In this document: in pieces, positions 32,059 through 42,275 of the stretch
How positions within the stretch are numbered: position 1 is the stretch's first letter
Layout: every line of letters starts with the position of its first letter
Origin: Doryteuthis pealeii
Lineage: Eukaryota; Mollusca; Cephalopoda; Myopsida; Loliginidae
Assembly (NCBI GenBank): GCA_023376005.1
Contig: CM042152.1
Coordinates: 90,124,871-90,188,870 of the forward strand
Direction of reading: 5' to 3'
Length of the DNA: 64,000 bases
Notes under the pieces: model-generated
Databases searched by the model: none
Seen by the model: the letters and a program-made list of their open reading frames with translations, nothing else
What the model was told of the DNA's origin: nothing
Made by a program: the position numbers and the translations under genes

Positions 32059-32294
32059 CGAGGAAGTAATCAAGATATACACAGAGAGGTAGAAAGTGAC
32101 AGGCAGAATATGAAGTAAGAGATAGGTCAGTTTTTGACAATTGCAAATTACGACTAATTAGAACCAATTAAAATGGATTTTTTCAAACATAACTCAATCG
32201 TAAAACTAAAGAATAATTTAGTATACCTTTTGTGTCATTAAACTAGACAGTAAAAAAGCCTTTAGGAGACAAACATTGATTCGCTCAGCCTTAG

Positions 32295-32297
<3 letters not shown>

Positions 32298-32356
<59 letters not shown>
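32298..32356. repeat. (AAT)n(TA)n microsatellite
   Basis: Trinucleotide run followed by TA run, abutting the inverted-repeat element. Confidence 0.95.
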
Positions 32357-32359
<3 letters not shown>

Positions 32360-32749
32360 AGAAAATGTTTAAAAAATATAACAAACACAGGATGTTATGA
32401 TTAGGGGAAACAATTTTATGTGTCAATACTTAAGCATTTCGGTATATTGTACCATCTTCAGGACACTGTTAAGTAAGGTTTATGAGAGGGACAAAATGAA
32501 AGATGTTAAGTGTATAGTGAATGTGTGAATATGATGTTATTAACCGTTAATTTTTATATGCGAGTTTGTTTATGAAAGCCAATGACGTGATCAATGTATG
32601 TGCATTTTGTCCCTCACATAAACATTACTTAACAGTGTCCTGAAGATGGTACAATATATTGAAATGCTTAAGTATTGACACATAAAATTGTTTCCCTTGA
32701 TCATAAGATCCTGTGTTTGTTATATTTTTTAAATATTTTCTTCTCATAT
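32352..32749. mobile_element. Inverted pair of 147-bp arms with hammerhead-like core (Penelope-like?)
   Basis: Arms at 32352-32498 and 32603-32749 are close reverse complements separated by 104 bp. In the outward reading each arm contains CTGAAGA, T, GGTA-loop-TACC (or TATT), GAAA, then TGCTTAAG. The right arm has these at 32640-32664. Inverted terminal repeats with hammerhead motifs are a known arrangement of Penelope-like retroelements; no RT or GIY-YIG domain is present here, so that label is inference. Confidence 0.65.
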
Positions 32750-33490
32750 TGTCGGATTAATTTCCTCACCGTATTTCCATATATATATATATATAACAGC
32801 ATATCTCACTGTTCTCATAATCTATTTTGGTCGTGGGACGCGACTCTTTTAGCACGTCTTGGTCAGGAATATAGACTTTTAAAAAAAATTCTGCTTATCC
32901 ATATGTTGCAATTGCTGTTACTGACTGTCAAATTATGTAAATTGTTGCATCTACACAATCTTCAATATAATAGGCCACCCCGACGACTATACACAAATAA
33001 AATATGAACATGCTATAAATGCATAGCAAATAACTTTTCAACATAAAACATTTTTTTTGTTGTTATTGTTATGAGAAATCGCTGCAGACAATTGCATCGA
33101 AAGACCATGAAGATAAAACCATTTCCTTTTGATATTAGTGATTTTGTCCTTGCTTCAGGTTTTCTCAAACCAAAAAAGACTAAAACCAGATTAGACAAAA
33201 CTAATTTCTTTGATCCCACAAATAAGAGGATTGCATTGTATGAAGTTTCTCATAGATTTATTGTAGTTTTGAAGAATACCAAACTGTGATGAAGAACTTC
33301 AAGATTCTTATGTCTGGTATCATCTTTCTCAAGGAATGGTTAACAAGATTAGTAAACTGAACATCTGATGAAATTGTATAACTTAGTAGTTTATGCCACT
33401 AATACATTTTATATATATAATAGTTTATGCCACTAATACAATTCTTGGAGAAAATATTTGTGCTATGATTTATAGTTGCTTTTTTTGTTT
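32750..33490 (+). other. No recognised gene; one odd open frame
   Basis: The frame at 33071-33289 (72 codons, internal ATG at 33107) has normal mixed composition, with words such as FPFDISDFVLASGFLKPKKT. This differs from the low-complexity frames elsewhere. It has no domain I recognise, no second copy, and no convincing exon boundaries, although CTTGCTTCAG/G near 33160 could be a splice acceptor. It is probably chance. Confidence 0.2.
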
Positions 33491-33496
33491 TGTTTC

Positions 33497-33592
33497 TCTT
33501 TCAAAAGTGGGATCTTCAACTATAGTTGGTGTGTATGTGTGTCTGTCTGTCCGGATGACACTACAAAAATAAAGCAATTAACGACAAGTTAG
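33497..33592 (+). mobile_element. Helitron-like repeat N, 5' fragment
   Basis: Matches 34098-34193 almost base for base (TTCAAAAGTGGGATCTTCAA to AAAGCAATTAACGACAAG). The two copies flank the repeat I at 33715-34092. Confidence 0.7.
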
Positions 33593-33714
33593 ATATTGTT
33601 TTGTAAGGGGGGGACCAAAAAGATTTAAAAATAAATACTATAATTCTCTCCCAACTGTAAGGAAAACTTCAAATAATCTCAGTCCTCAGTTTTTGTTGTT
33701 TTGTTTCTCTGTAA

Positions 33715-34092
33715 GGTTAATAGTTATATTATACTTGAAGATACAAACTCTGACAAAGGTTTGATAAACAAAACATTTAATACGTATACAGCACATGGAT
33801 AAAAGGGTACATAATACAAGGTGTACATAAATAAAGATAAAGACACATTCATGAATGGTAAAAAGATAAACATAAAAGCCACAGACATGAGACTAGGGAT
33901 AGTCCATGATGTGTGAAGAACTTACAGTAATGTAAGGGGGGGACGAAGTCCCAACAAGAAGGGGTAGACCTTAACTAACCCATGTGTCTCGTAGTCGAGC
34001 AACCGGAAAAGAGAGAGAAGCGTTTGAACCAGGCGCTTAAATACTATAGCCCCTGGTGAGAACAAGCGACAACTCAGTGGGAAGATAATCCC
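33715..34092 (-). mobile_element. LTR-like repeat I copy
   Basis: Minus-oriented. CTCTGACAAAGGTTTGATAA, GGGGGGGACGAAGTCCC-type hairpin near 33937, CTAACCCATGTGTCTCGTAG, and CGCTTAAATA near 34034 parallel the 13.4 and 45.4 kb copies. Confidence 0.6.
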
Positions 34093-34097
34093 TACAT

Positions 34098-34191
34098 CTC
34101 TTTCAAAAGTGGGATCTTCAACTATAGTTGGTGTGTATGTGTGTCTGTCTGTCTGTCCGGATGACACTACAAAAATAAAGCAATTAACGAC

Positions 34192-34232
<41 letters not shown>

Positions 34233-34433
34233 TAAATATCACCAATTCTTGCTTTTTGTGCAAAAATCATGAAGATTTGATTTATATTCAAAGATGTTTA
34301 GAAATTAAAATATACATAGAAATAGCATTGAAATTCTACTTTAAAACGTCCAGCATTTGTAAATCTGAAATGTCAACAAAATACACCTAGGTTCCCCCTC
34401 TCTACCCAGGAGTTGCTGGGTAACCACTTCTAA
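34098..34433 (+). mobile_element. Helitron-like repeat N, full copy
   Basis: Begins in the GTCTGTCTGTCCGGATGACAC region and passes a TA microsatellite (34196-34224). It ends with a perfect hairpin: TACCCAG (34403-34409), loop, CTGGGTA (34416-34422), then ACCACTT and CTAA (34430-34433). This fits the Helitron 3' terminus (hairpin then CTRR). Non-autonomous, with no Rep/helicase coding. Confidence 0.65.
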
Positions 34434-34700
34434 TACATATATGAAGGACAGTGTGTATGTCCAGATGAAACTGTGAAAATAAAACAATAACAATGTAAAT
34501 ATATATGCACTTTAAATATCACCAGTTTTTACTTTTTGTGCAAAAAATTATGAAGATTTGATTTATATTCAAAGATATTTAAAAAATAAAATATACATAG
34601 AAATAGCATTGAAATTTTACTTACAAATGTCCAGCATTTGTAAATCTCAAAAGTAAACAAATCTATACACCAAGGTTTTTTTTCCACCCAATTACCCAAG
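34434..34700 (+). mobile_element. Helitron-like repeat N, second head-to-tail copy, 3' truncated
   Basis: GTATGTCCAGATGAAACTGT to TTACCCAAGTG repeats the previous unit in the same orientation. Only half of its terminal hairpin is left. Confidence 0.6.
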
Positions 34701-34734
34701 TGAAAAGGAAGTGAATGTAGTATATTAAGAAAGA

Positions 34735-34860
34735 TTGAAAAAACACAAGTTTAAATGAATTAAGTGGTGAGTTTATTGGCCGACGCTGCAGTATTTCAAT
34801 CTATTAATTAGATCATCTTCAAGGCATTTGTTGGTATATGGAAGGTAATAAGAATTTTTT
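34735..34860 (-). mobile_element. Penelope-like terminal repeat with hammerhead-like core
   Basis: On the minus strand it reads GCC TTGAAGA, T, GATCTA-loop-TAGATT, GAAA, then TACTGCAGCGTC and GGCCAATAAA. GCC before the core can pair with GGC after GTC, so helices I, II and a weak III can all be drawn around a GUC that would be the cleavage site. The first core base is U rather than C. Confidence 0.5.
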
Positions 34861-34889
34861 TATCACACAAACCATCTGAGTAAGATGAA

Positions 34890-35115
34890 CAAGACATACT
34901 GGACACTGCTGGAGAAGTAAGGATGACCTCATAAGTGATGTCCTTCAATAAACATGCTAGTATGGATTGTCCACCAAAGACCTACATAGACCAGCTCTGT
35001 GCAGATACTGCATGTTGTGCGGAGGACTTACTGGATTCAATAAATGATAGGGATGCCTGGTGAGAGATTGTCATGGATATCTGTGCTGCTGACACAACAC
35101 GATGATGATGATTGA
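34890..35115 (+). pseudogene. LINE ORF2 C-terminal tail remnant (RTE-like)
   Basis: Plus frame from 34971 reads PPKTYIDQLCADT, then DLLDSINDRDAW, a stop in place of an Arg codon (CGA to TGA), then EIVMDICAADTTR and stops in TGATGATGATGA. The TYIDQL..DT...DR..W pattern is the conserved tail of RTE-like polymerases, whose short 3' ends often finish in TGA-type repeats. A second remnant lies at 53.8 kb. Confidence 0.65.
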
Positions 35116-35570
35116 TCTTTTATTACAAGCCAGTCAGTAAAAGATGAGATGGAAGATAACACTGCTCTTCCACCTACCCCCATCCCACTGCCCTTGCCAA
35201 AGGTAATTTTTATGTTGACCAATATATTTATAATATACCAATACACCCATTCCTCCTCCTCCTCCATCAGAAATGTGATTGTTAGGTCGACAATCTTTTG
35301 TTACATAATAAACCAATACTGCACATCCTTTATTCATAATGCAAACATCTGAGACTTATGTCATCACTTTCATCTGGTTGTCATAGCAACTGCTGCATAC
35401 ATCAGTCTTTATCAATGCACTATAAAAGATTTCAAATTAATACCTTGTGACTATGTGTTCTTTAATAATTGATTTTGAGGGTAAAAAGTTTGTACCAACA
35501 AACATCAGAGCGGAAATGCAGATTTGAAATCACTAATATTAAAAGAACAAGTAGAAAAATGAATATTTAT
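35116..35570. other. No recognisable gene
   Basis: Overlapping 67-76 codon frames on both strands (35037-35352) are LINE-tail debris or chance. Confidence 0.4.
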
Positions 35571-35574
35571 TGTT

Positions 35575-36455
35575 ATCTATACTATTTCTCTGAATTTTTA
35601 AGATGAGGCTTGATAATTTAGATTATTCAGACTATTGCCCTCATCTTTATTGTTATCTACACTATTTATTTGAATTTTTGGGATGAGGCTTGATAATTTG
35701 AATTATTTGGATTATTCAGACTATTGTCCTCATCTTTATTGTTATCTAGACTATTTCTCTGAATTTTTAAGATGAGGCTTGATAATTTGAATTATTTGGA
35801 TTATTCAGACTATTGTCCTCATCTTTATTGTTATCTACACTATTTCTCTGAATTTTTAAGATGAGGTTTGATAATTTGAATTATTTGGATTATTCAGACT
35901 ATTGTCCTCATCTTTATTGTTATCTACACTATTTCTCTGAATTTTTAAGATGAGGCTTGATAATTTAGATTATTCAGACTATTGTCCTCATCTTTATTGT
36001 TATCTACACTATTTATTTGAATTTTTGGGATGAGGCTTGATAATTTGAATTATTTTGGATTATTCAGACTATTGTCCTTATCTTTATTGTTATCTATACT
36101 ATTTCTCTGAATTTTTAAGATGAGGCTTGATAATTTAGATTATTCAGACTATTGCCCTCATCTTTATTGTTATCTACACTATTTATTTGAATTTTTGGGA
36201 TGAGGCTTGATAATTTGAATTTTGGATTATTCAGACTATTGCCCTCATCTTAATTGTTATCTAGACTATTTCTCTGAATTTTTAAGATGAGGCTTGATAA
36301 TTTGAATTATTTGGATTATTCAGACTATTGTCCTCATCTTTATTGTTATCTACACTATTTCTCTGAATTTTTAAGATGAGGCTTGATAATTTGAATTATT
36401 TGGATTATTCGGACTATTGTCCTCATCTTTATTGTTATCTGTTATTGTTATATAT
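35575..36455. repeat. Tandem array of 80-90-bp units derived from repeat G
   Basis: About ten units of CTCTGAATTTTTAAGATGAGG ... GACTATTGTCCTCATCTTTATTGTTATCTACACTATTT. The spacing alternates between roughly 80 and 89 bp, depending on whether GAATTATTTGGATTATT is full or shortened. The unit is the terminal part of repeat G without the CTGAAGA core. Confidence 0.9.
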
Positions 36456-36461
36456 ATATAT

Positions 36462-36672
36462 TTACCAACATCCACACTAGTAGGATGTGGCACAAGGTCA
36501 ATTTCTTAAGTGGAATTTAACAGATTTGAATTCAGAGTGTTCCTTCTCCTAGACTGGTTGCCTAGCCAAAGTTAAAGAGCCGGTCTGTCCTACTATTTAT
36601 CCATAGCTGGAGGGAGAATAGTTGGATGCATACCTTTCGCAAGGGTATTAGTGCTATGTAAAATGCAAATAA
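36462..36672 (-). mobile_element. SINE family B, head-truncated copy
   Basis: ACTAGTAGGATGTGGCACAAGG tail through CTCCTAGACTGGTTGCCTAG and TTTATCCATAGCTGGAGGG to GGGTATTAGTGCTATG. It lacks the tRNA-like head. Confidence 0.8.
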
Positions 36673-36913
36673 ATATTTTATTATTCATTTTACAACATCT
36701 CTTTGTAATTAATTTTTATCACCTCACATTAGTAAACTCTTTTAACATTACCCTGATGTAAGATATTTTTTAATGGGTCCTGGATAGATGTGATCTGTTG
36801 GCTGGGATTATAGAATATGCTGACTGCACCTTTGTAGAGGTGCAGCTGGCATATCTATTAATAAACAGGAAGTTATTTCTTTTAAATTGATGTGAAGTTA
36901 ATGATAATCCTTT

Positions 36914-37289
36914 TGTAGGGACTAGAACTCTCCTGTGCCTACAGAAAGTAGAAAAGGTAACGTCCCTTGTCAGGTTGGGGTAAGAAGCCTCTTTACGGTT
37001 TTCGTACCAACGTGTGAGCCTCGGAGAAATGAGCTCTTGTCTCAGTCTCTTGTGACTGAAGGAACTTTCCCCTCAGTGAGGGAGTAACAACTGTAGACCC
37101 AACCTGACACCCACCTCAACGAGGGAGATATAAGAACTGTAAGTACTGCCCCTAAGTACTTTGTTATATTGACTGTTGTTGAGTTCATATGTGAATAAAT
37201 AAGGTTAAAAGTATATGTGCTTTCCCTATCGACTTTACGTTCTGTGAACTTATCTTTTTCCTCATAGACTGTAGACAGCTATTCCTACA
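36914..37289 (+). mobile_element. Solo-LTR candidate, 376 bp
   Basis: Starts TGTAGG and ends CCTACA. It contains GAGATATAAGAACTG as a TATA-like box near 37128 and GTGAATAAATAAGG as a polyadenylation-like signal near 37193, in the correct order for U3-R-U5. Composition is GC-richer than the flanks. No clear target duplication was found, and no other copy is in the window. Confidence 0.45.
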
Positions 37290-37925
37290 ATTTCTACCAA
37301 TTCATTTATTAAAATGAAGTTACTGAAAGATCTAACAAAATAATTTCTACCAATATATTGATACACATTGAGTTAATGAAAACTATTTCTACCAGTTTAT
37401 AAAACCATATTTACCTATGAACTGTTCACTTACAAAAAAAAAAAAAAAGAACGAACATAAAGAGTTGCTACAAAAAAAAAAAACCAGTTAATTCAAAGAT
37501 CAAATTATCAGATTGGGGAAAAATTACTCACCATTATCTTGAAAAATAAGTGAAATAGTCTGGGTTTTTTTTTGTTTTTTTGTCACGGTTAGTTTCTTTA
37601 TTGAAATTTTTTTAGCTGAATTTTGTATTCATGGTTCTTTTACTAAAAAATCTTTCGCATTGAGACTTATAAAAATCTTCTGATATAATTATTCAGATTC
37701 TTTTTCTTTATAGAAAAAAAGTAAAAAATCGTTTTTTGTCGGTTCATATTTCATAAAATAAAATAGGGGGAGGGGAGACCTCGTAAAAAAATATTTCCCC
37801 AAATATATTTTAGGAAAAAACTATTTCAGAAATATTTTCATCCAAAGTTAAGTAATTATGGAAATTTTTGCAAAAAGCGGACCATTAATTGATTAATTTT
37901 ATACAGAAAGATGGAATTTGGCATT
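37290..37925. other. AT-rich stretch without genes
   Basis: The word ATTTCTACCA recurs three times (37290-37400). Otherwise only poly-A and poly-T tracts are present. Confidence 0.5.
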
Positions 37926-37960
37926 GAGTAGCCCACAAGGGTTGATATACCATTAAAAAA

Positions 37961-38247
37961 TGGAGGCGCGTGGTCTAATGGTTAGAGTCATAGGAAGTGG
38001 ACTCGTCAATCCGAGTTCAATTCCTAGACGAAGATGTTTGAATTTCACATAGTGCTAATACCCTTGGGAAAGGTATGAATCCAATTCTCCCTCCAGTTAT
38101 GGGTAAATAGCAGAGCAGATTGGGCTCTTTAACCTTGGATAGGTAACTAGTCTAGGAGAAGGAAAACTCTGAATTCAAACCTGTTAAACTCCGCTTAAGA
38201 AATTGACCTTGTGTGACATCCTGCTCGTGCAGAGGGGTTGGTAAATA
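37961..38247 (+). mobile_element. SINE family B, complete copy with target-site duplication
   Basis: Reference copy of family B. The tRNA-like head GGAGGCGCGTGGTCTAATGG carries an A box-like segment, and GAGTTCAATTCC is the B box-like segment. A body of 180 bp and the tail GGTTGGTAAATATAT follow. Near-matching direct repeats ATATACCATTAAA (37945-37957) and ATATACCAATAAA (38248-38260) flank it. It sits in a family C end fragment (GGGTTGATATACCATTAAA). Confidence 0.85.
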
Positions 38248-38404
38248 TATATACCAATAAACAAAATAATCTACAAACTAACATCAAAATTATTCCTACA
38301 AATTTATTAACGCACATGAAGTTAAACAAATCATATATAAAAAAAAAAAAAAATTAGCATTAAATAACCTACAAGGGTTGATATGCCATTAAACACCAGC
38401 CAAC

Positions 38405-38650
38405 CGGATGGATGCTTTCTTATCAATTGCTGCTGTTATATTGTAACCTGGGCAGGTTGTTATGGAGGATGAGCTGTCGCCCTAGCAGCAGATCCTCCCT
38501 CTCCATACAGCCGTTGTGGTCCAAAGGAAAGGTAAGAACCAATGCAGTTTGGCAACGACGTTGCCGCAAGAGTTGCTGGGAAGTACTGAGATTCAACATC
38601 ACCCACCTTAGGGACTCCAGCTCCGGATTTGTTTTTGGGGTTTACTCTCT
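38405..38650 (+). repeat. Repeat M copy
   Basis: GGAGGATGAGCTGTCGCCC, TGTGGTCCAAAGGAAAGGTAAG, GAGTTGCTGGGAAGTACTGAG and GGGACTCCAGCTCCGGATTTG match, in order, the reverse complement of 56620-56395. The match runs into the unit of the family J array. GGAAAG/GTAAGA resembles a splice donor in both copies. The open frames on both strands (38412-38753) are not conserved in the second copy. Confidence 0.65.
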
Positions 38651-38980
38651 TAGACTTTCCTTGGGATAAGGTAGAGCTGCAAGGTAGCGGTGGTTTTATA
38701 ACAGACTTTTCCTTGTCCTGGATGAGTTGCCAACCATGGCTAAAGAGTCCCATCTAACCAGTTTTGGGATTTGTTGAGTGGTAAGTACCCCAATCTTACT
38801 ACCTTTGGTGTGCTGTTATATATCATATAACTTGGAACAGTACTTGTTTGAATTAATCATTTGGTTTTCCAGAAAAAGTTCAATCCTATCGGAGATAACC
38901 TCACCATTTTTTGGTGCCATTCATGCTGCTTCATTTCCCTTACCTTCCAATTTATTATTTACCAGGTTTTTGCTTATGGT
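38651..38980. other. No recognisable gene
   Basis: Unclassified sequence between repeats M and C. The 89-codon frame at 38778-39047 runs into repeat C and is not credible. Confidence 0.4.
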
Positions 38981-38982
38981 TG

Positions 38983-39552
38983 GTTGTTTTGTTTTACGGC
39001 ATATCAACCTCGGTGGGTCATTTAATGCCAGCAAAGTTTTGAAATGAATTCATTCTTAATGAATAATCAATTTTTTTATAAACACATTTTTCTATTTAAC
39101 CCATAGATGAGACCCTAACAGGTACTACCACTCCAGGACAGCAGGCCAGTGAGCAATAGTGATGAAGGGGTGCTCCAAAACTGGAACCTCACCAGTTTAA
39201 CATCATACCCAGGACATGTAGACCCTCAGCCACCACCTTCTAGCACCCATATGATAAAAAGGGTTGGGGCTTGCCATAAGGGTAATAGGATTGGAGCAAT
39301 TATATAGGTGCTAGGGTTTAACTTGACCAGCCGATTGATTGGAGGGTGCCTCTCTGACTGCCTGTCTAGCCCAAGAAAGGGCCAAAGTGGAGTATTGCAA
39401 GTCATGGACTGCTTAACCACCTGGGTTCCATCCTTAAGCATCACGGGTCACCACCCACGGCCAACAGGTGGCTCCATGGGGGAGTCTTACCCCTCTGCAG
39501 AGGTGCAGTCAGTGCATTCTAACACCCCAGACAACAGGGCAGCATGGTGTTA
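38983..39552 (+). mobile_element. Repeat C, near-complete copy
   Basis: From GTTTTACGGCATATCAACCT to CCCCAGACAACAGGGCAGC, containing every landmark block. A small deletion removes the CACATTCCCCAAACCTCC block. Frames on either strand differ from those in the 26.7 kb copy, arguing against coding. Confidence 0.85.
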
Positions 39553-39554
39553 AG

Positions 39555-40090
39555 ACTCAGTTTAAACTTGTAAGGTTTTTGAATTAGACTAGGTTGCATA
39601 TTTATCTCTGTAACTTTTAAGTCACTCACAAAATGAAGTAATGCACAACATGTCAGCACACAAACTACCATGATACTATCAACTACAGTGGGTACCTTCT
39701 ATAAGTTCAGAACAGTATGGGAACAACAACAAAAACAATGAATTCAATAGTTTGAACAACCCTTGAAAAATTAAGGGCACTGTTTTTATGTGACTAGGTG
39801 ATTTTTCACTTCAAGGCTATTTTTAAATTCAAAACTTTTATGTCTTTAAGTTATTTAAAAATTACTGGGATCCCATACTTCTGGCCTTGTGCCACATCTA
39901 AGCTAATTTAGTAATTTACAAAGTTTGGCACAAGGCCAAAATATTGAGCATGTAGTAAGAACTAAATTGAATGATAGTCTGCTAGTCTAGCTCACTCACC
40001 ATTATATCACATCCTGGAAATTTTATATTATAAAAAAAGATTAAAGTTAAAAGAATAAAAATAATCATTATATCGATATGGTCAAAGTTT
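39555..40090. other. AT-rich stretch without genes
   Basis: No conserved frame or named repeat. Confidence 0.4.
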
Positions 40091-40094
40091 CGCT

Positions 40095-40180
40095 CTTATG
40101 ACAAACCCCAACCCTTTTTATCATATATGTGCTAGAAGGTGGTGGCTGAGGGTCTTATTGTTCTGAGTATGATGGTAAAG
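40095..40180 (-). mobile_element. Repeat C fragment
   Basis: ACAAACCCCAACCCTTTTTATC and GTGCTAGAAGGTGGTGGCTG. Only this central piece is present. Confidence 0.7.
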
Positions 40181-40288
40181 TTTGAACTACTGAAGTCACC
40201 CCAAAACTAGCTTGTACCAAAATGTTCCAAAAGTTTTGACTCAAGTGAATTTCAAGTGGATGGGTGGGATTCATGGCACCGACTGATC

Positions 40289-40729
40289 GGTTATGTCAGA
40301 TATAGAAAGGTTTTTTTTGTTTTTTTTGTTTAATGGCATATAACTGAAGAATAATTAAAGTTCTAATTACCGTCAAACTGGGAAGACAAGGCAACAAACG
40401 GTTGTAACTTAAATACAAACCCGAATAGTCACAAAGTCTACTGCAGAATGACAGGATATTTATAAGACTCCACAATGTCATTCAAATCAAGCAGTCAAGC
40501 AGCCAATCAGAACTCAAGGAATGGAATGACCCAAATCACCCAAATTCATGAATGAGTCATTCTTGATTTCTATATATACCAACTGTCTTGGACACTGCTT
40601 AAGTTGTACTTAGTTAGCTGCTGTTATTCAAACGAGTAGAAGTAACAGTAGACTTACTGACTTCAGATATGTCAGATATAGAAAGTTTTTTTTGTTTTGT
40701 TTTGTTTAATGGCATATAACCTTCATGAA
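40289..40729 (+). mobile_element. LTR-like repeat E copy bracketed by 55-bp direct repeats
   Basis: Repeat E (40345-40672) begins TGAAGAATAATTAAAG and ends GACTTCA. Both sides carry the same roughly 55-bp sequence, from ATGTCAGATATAGAAAG through a T-rich tract to TTTAATGGCATATAAC (40291-40344 and 40675-40729). This is far longer than any normal target duplication and suggests tandem duplication or recombination. Confidence 0.75.
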
Positions 40730-41115
40730 TTATTTAATGCCAAATCCATTCTAATAGAAGAACAGTGTTGGTACTATTTAACTCATAACTGGGGGGATTA
40801 GAAGGTTCATACCTTTCCCAAGGGTATTAGTCTGAAAGTGAACATAATAATATGATTGGAATTCAAACTTGCTTACTACAATGTGGCAGTCCAGCAAGTT
40901 AGCCACTATGTCATGAGGAATCCCTGATATGAGAAGTAACTTTTTTGTATCAGTGGTATTTCCTCTTCTTCAGATTTCCACTCTATATATAGTATTTTCT
41001 TTGTTGACCTTTGGGCACATATGAATAACAAGGGTCCCATCATTTTAAAAAATGAGGAAATCATTTTTTTTATTTTTTTTTTATTTTTCAGAAATATTTT
41101 TTATTGATTAGTGTA
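40730..41115. other. No recognisable gene
   Basis: A short family B echo (GGTTCATACCTTTCCCAAGGG near 40803) suggests a decayed SINE at about 40780-40910. No gene is seen. Confidence 0.4.
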
Positions 41116-41117
41116 CA

Positions 41118-41153
<36 letters not shown>

Positions 41154-41185
41154 TATATATATATATATATACAGTATATATATAT
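41118..41185. repeat. (TA)n microsatellite with TACTATA/ACAGTATA interruptions
   Basis: TA runs symmetric around 41150. Confidence 0.95.
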
Positions 41186-42219
41186 CTCTACTCCTGTTGA
41201 TTGTCAGTTTGAAGAAAAAAATTGATTTTCCTGACTTTTCAACACACGTATACCAGTTATATTCCTCTTGGCTTTATTTATAAATGTCAACTTCGAAATG
41301 GTAAAACTTGGCTCCTAATAGTTTTTCCGAAGTTTATTTGGGATTTTTCTCATCTTCTCCTCTTAGGTAATCATAATAGTAAAAAGAAGATCTGTCTTCA
41401 TTCAAAAATTGCAATATCTTATAAAACAAAAGAAGGAAATAAAAATTATTTTTTTACTTTCATGAATTGGAGATTCTTTGAAAGATCAGAAATTTGAAAA
41501 AAATTATTTCTTACGGCAAAACCGTTTAAAGAAATAGAAAAGAAATAGAAGAAATATGATTCTAAGTGATACGAGAAAATGAAAAGATTCAGATAAGATT
41601 GTTTTATAACTTTAAAATTTTAATCTTTAGGAAATAATCTATACAGAGGAATACTTCAGTGGTAGAGCACTGAAAATTCTCTTTCAGAAATCAATTAAAG
41701 AAAAAAAAAAAAAAAAGAAAAAAATACAGGCTTGATTATTTTAATTATAAAAAGTTTTTTTGTGTTTTTTAATTACAGGGTGGTGCAAAATTAGGTATAC
41801 AGTATAAAATTATGCAAAATTAGGTATACAGTCACATCAATGAAATTAGTGTCATATTATATTGAAGTGGAAGTGACATATCTTAAGTAATAAAAATGCA
41901 TGTACATTTACTCGTTTCCTTTTATTCACTTCAGGTTAATTGGCAATTTAACCAAATTGATGCTGATAAAAACCTTTGTTCCAGAGTGTGCATAAGTGTC
42001 TGTTCTTGATTAGAGGAGTGTGTGAACTCTGAAGGCAAACAATTTGAGTATCTGAGGGATTAAAGCTTCTTACTACATGTGCTTCTCGTTGCATGTATAT
42101 GCAACATTTGTTTGTTTGCAAAAATCTGCAGCAAGGGAAGATAATCCTATTGGACTATTGTCCATCCCAACAAATGTATATTTTATAATGGAAGTTAGGT
42201 TGAAATTGAGATATTTCTA

Positions 42220-42225
<6 letters not shown>
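41186..42225. other. AT-rich stretch; possible mariner-type end
   Basis: CAGGGTGGTGCAAAATTAGG at 41777 looks like the terminal sequence of Tc1/mariner elements, with GCAAAATTAGGTATACAG repeated at 41813. No transposase and no matching far end were found. The 91-codon frame at 41222-41497 has no recognised domain. Confidence 0.25.
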
Positions 42226-42266
<41 letters not shown>

Positions 42267-42275
42267 ATATATTTT
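42226..42275. repeat. (TA)n microsatellite
   Basis: TA run of about 45 bp broken once. Confidence 0.95.

Noticed and set aside
37961..38035. tRNA gene from the SINE B head
   Set aside because: Same reason: a tRNA-derived head fused to a conserved 200-bp body with target duplications.
38412..38753. Overlapping plus and minus frames with a GTAAGA splice donor as a host exon
   Set aside because: The sequence has a second inverted copy at 56.5 kb in which the frames are not preserved.
41777..41840. Mariner transposon
   Set aside because: Only a terminal-like word was seen, with no opposite end and no transposase.
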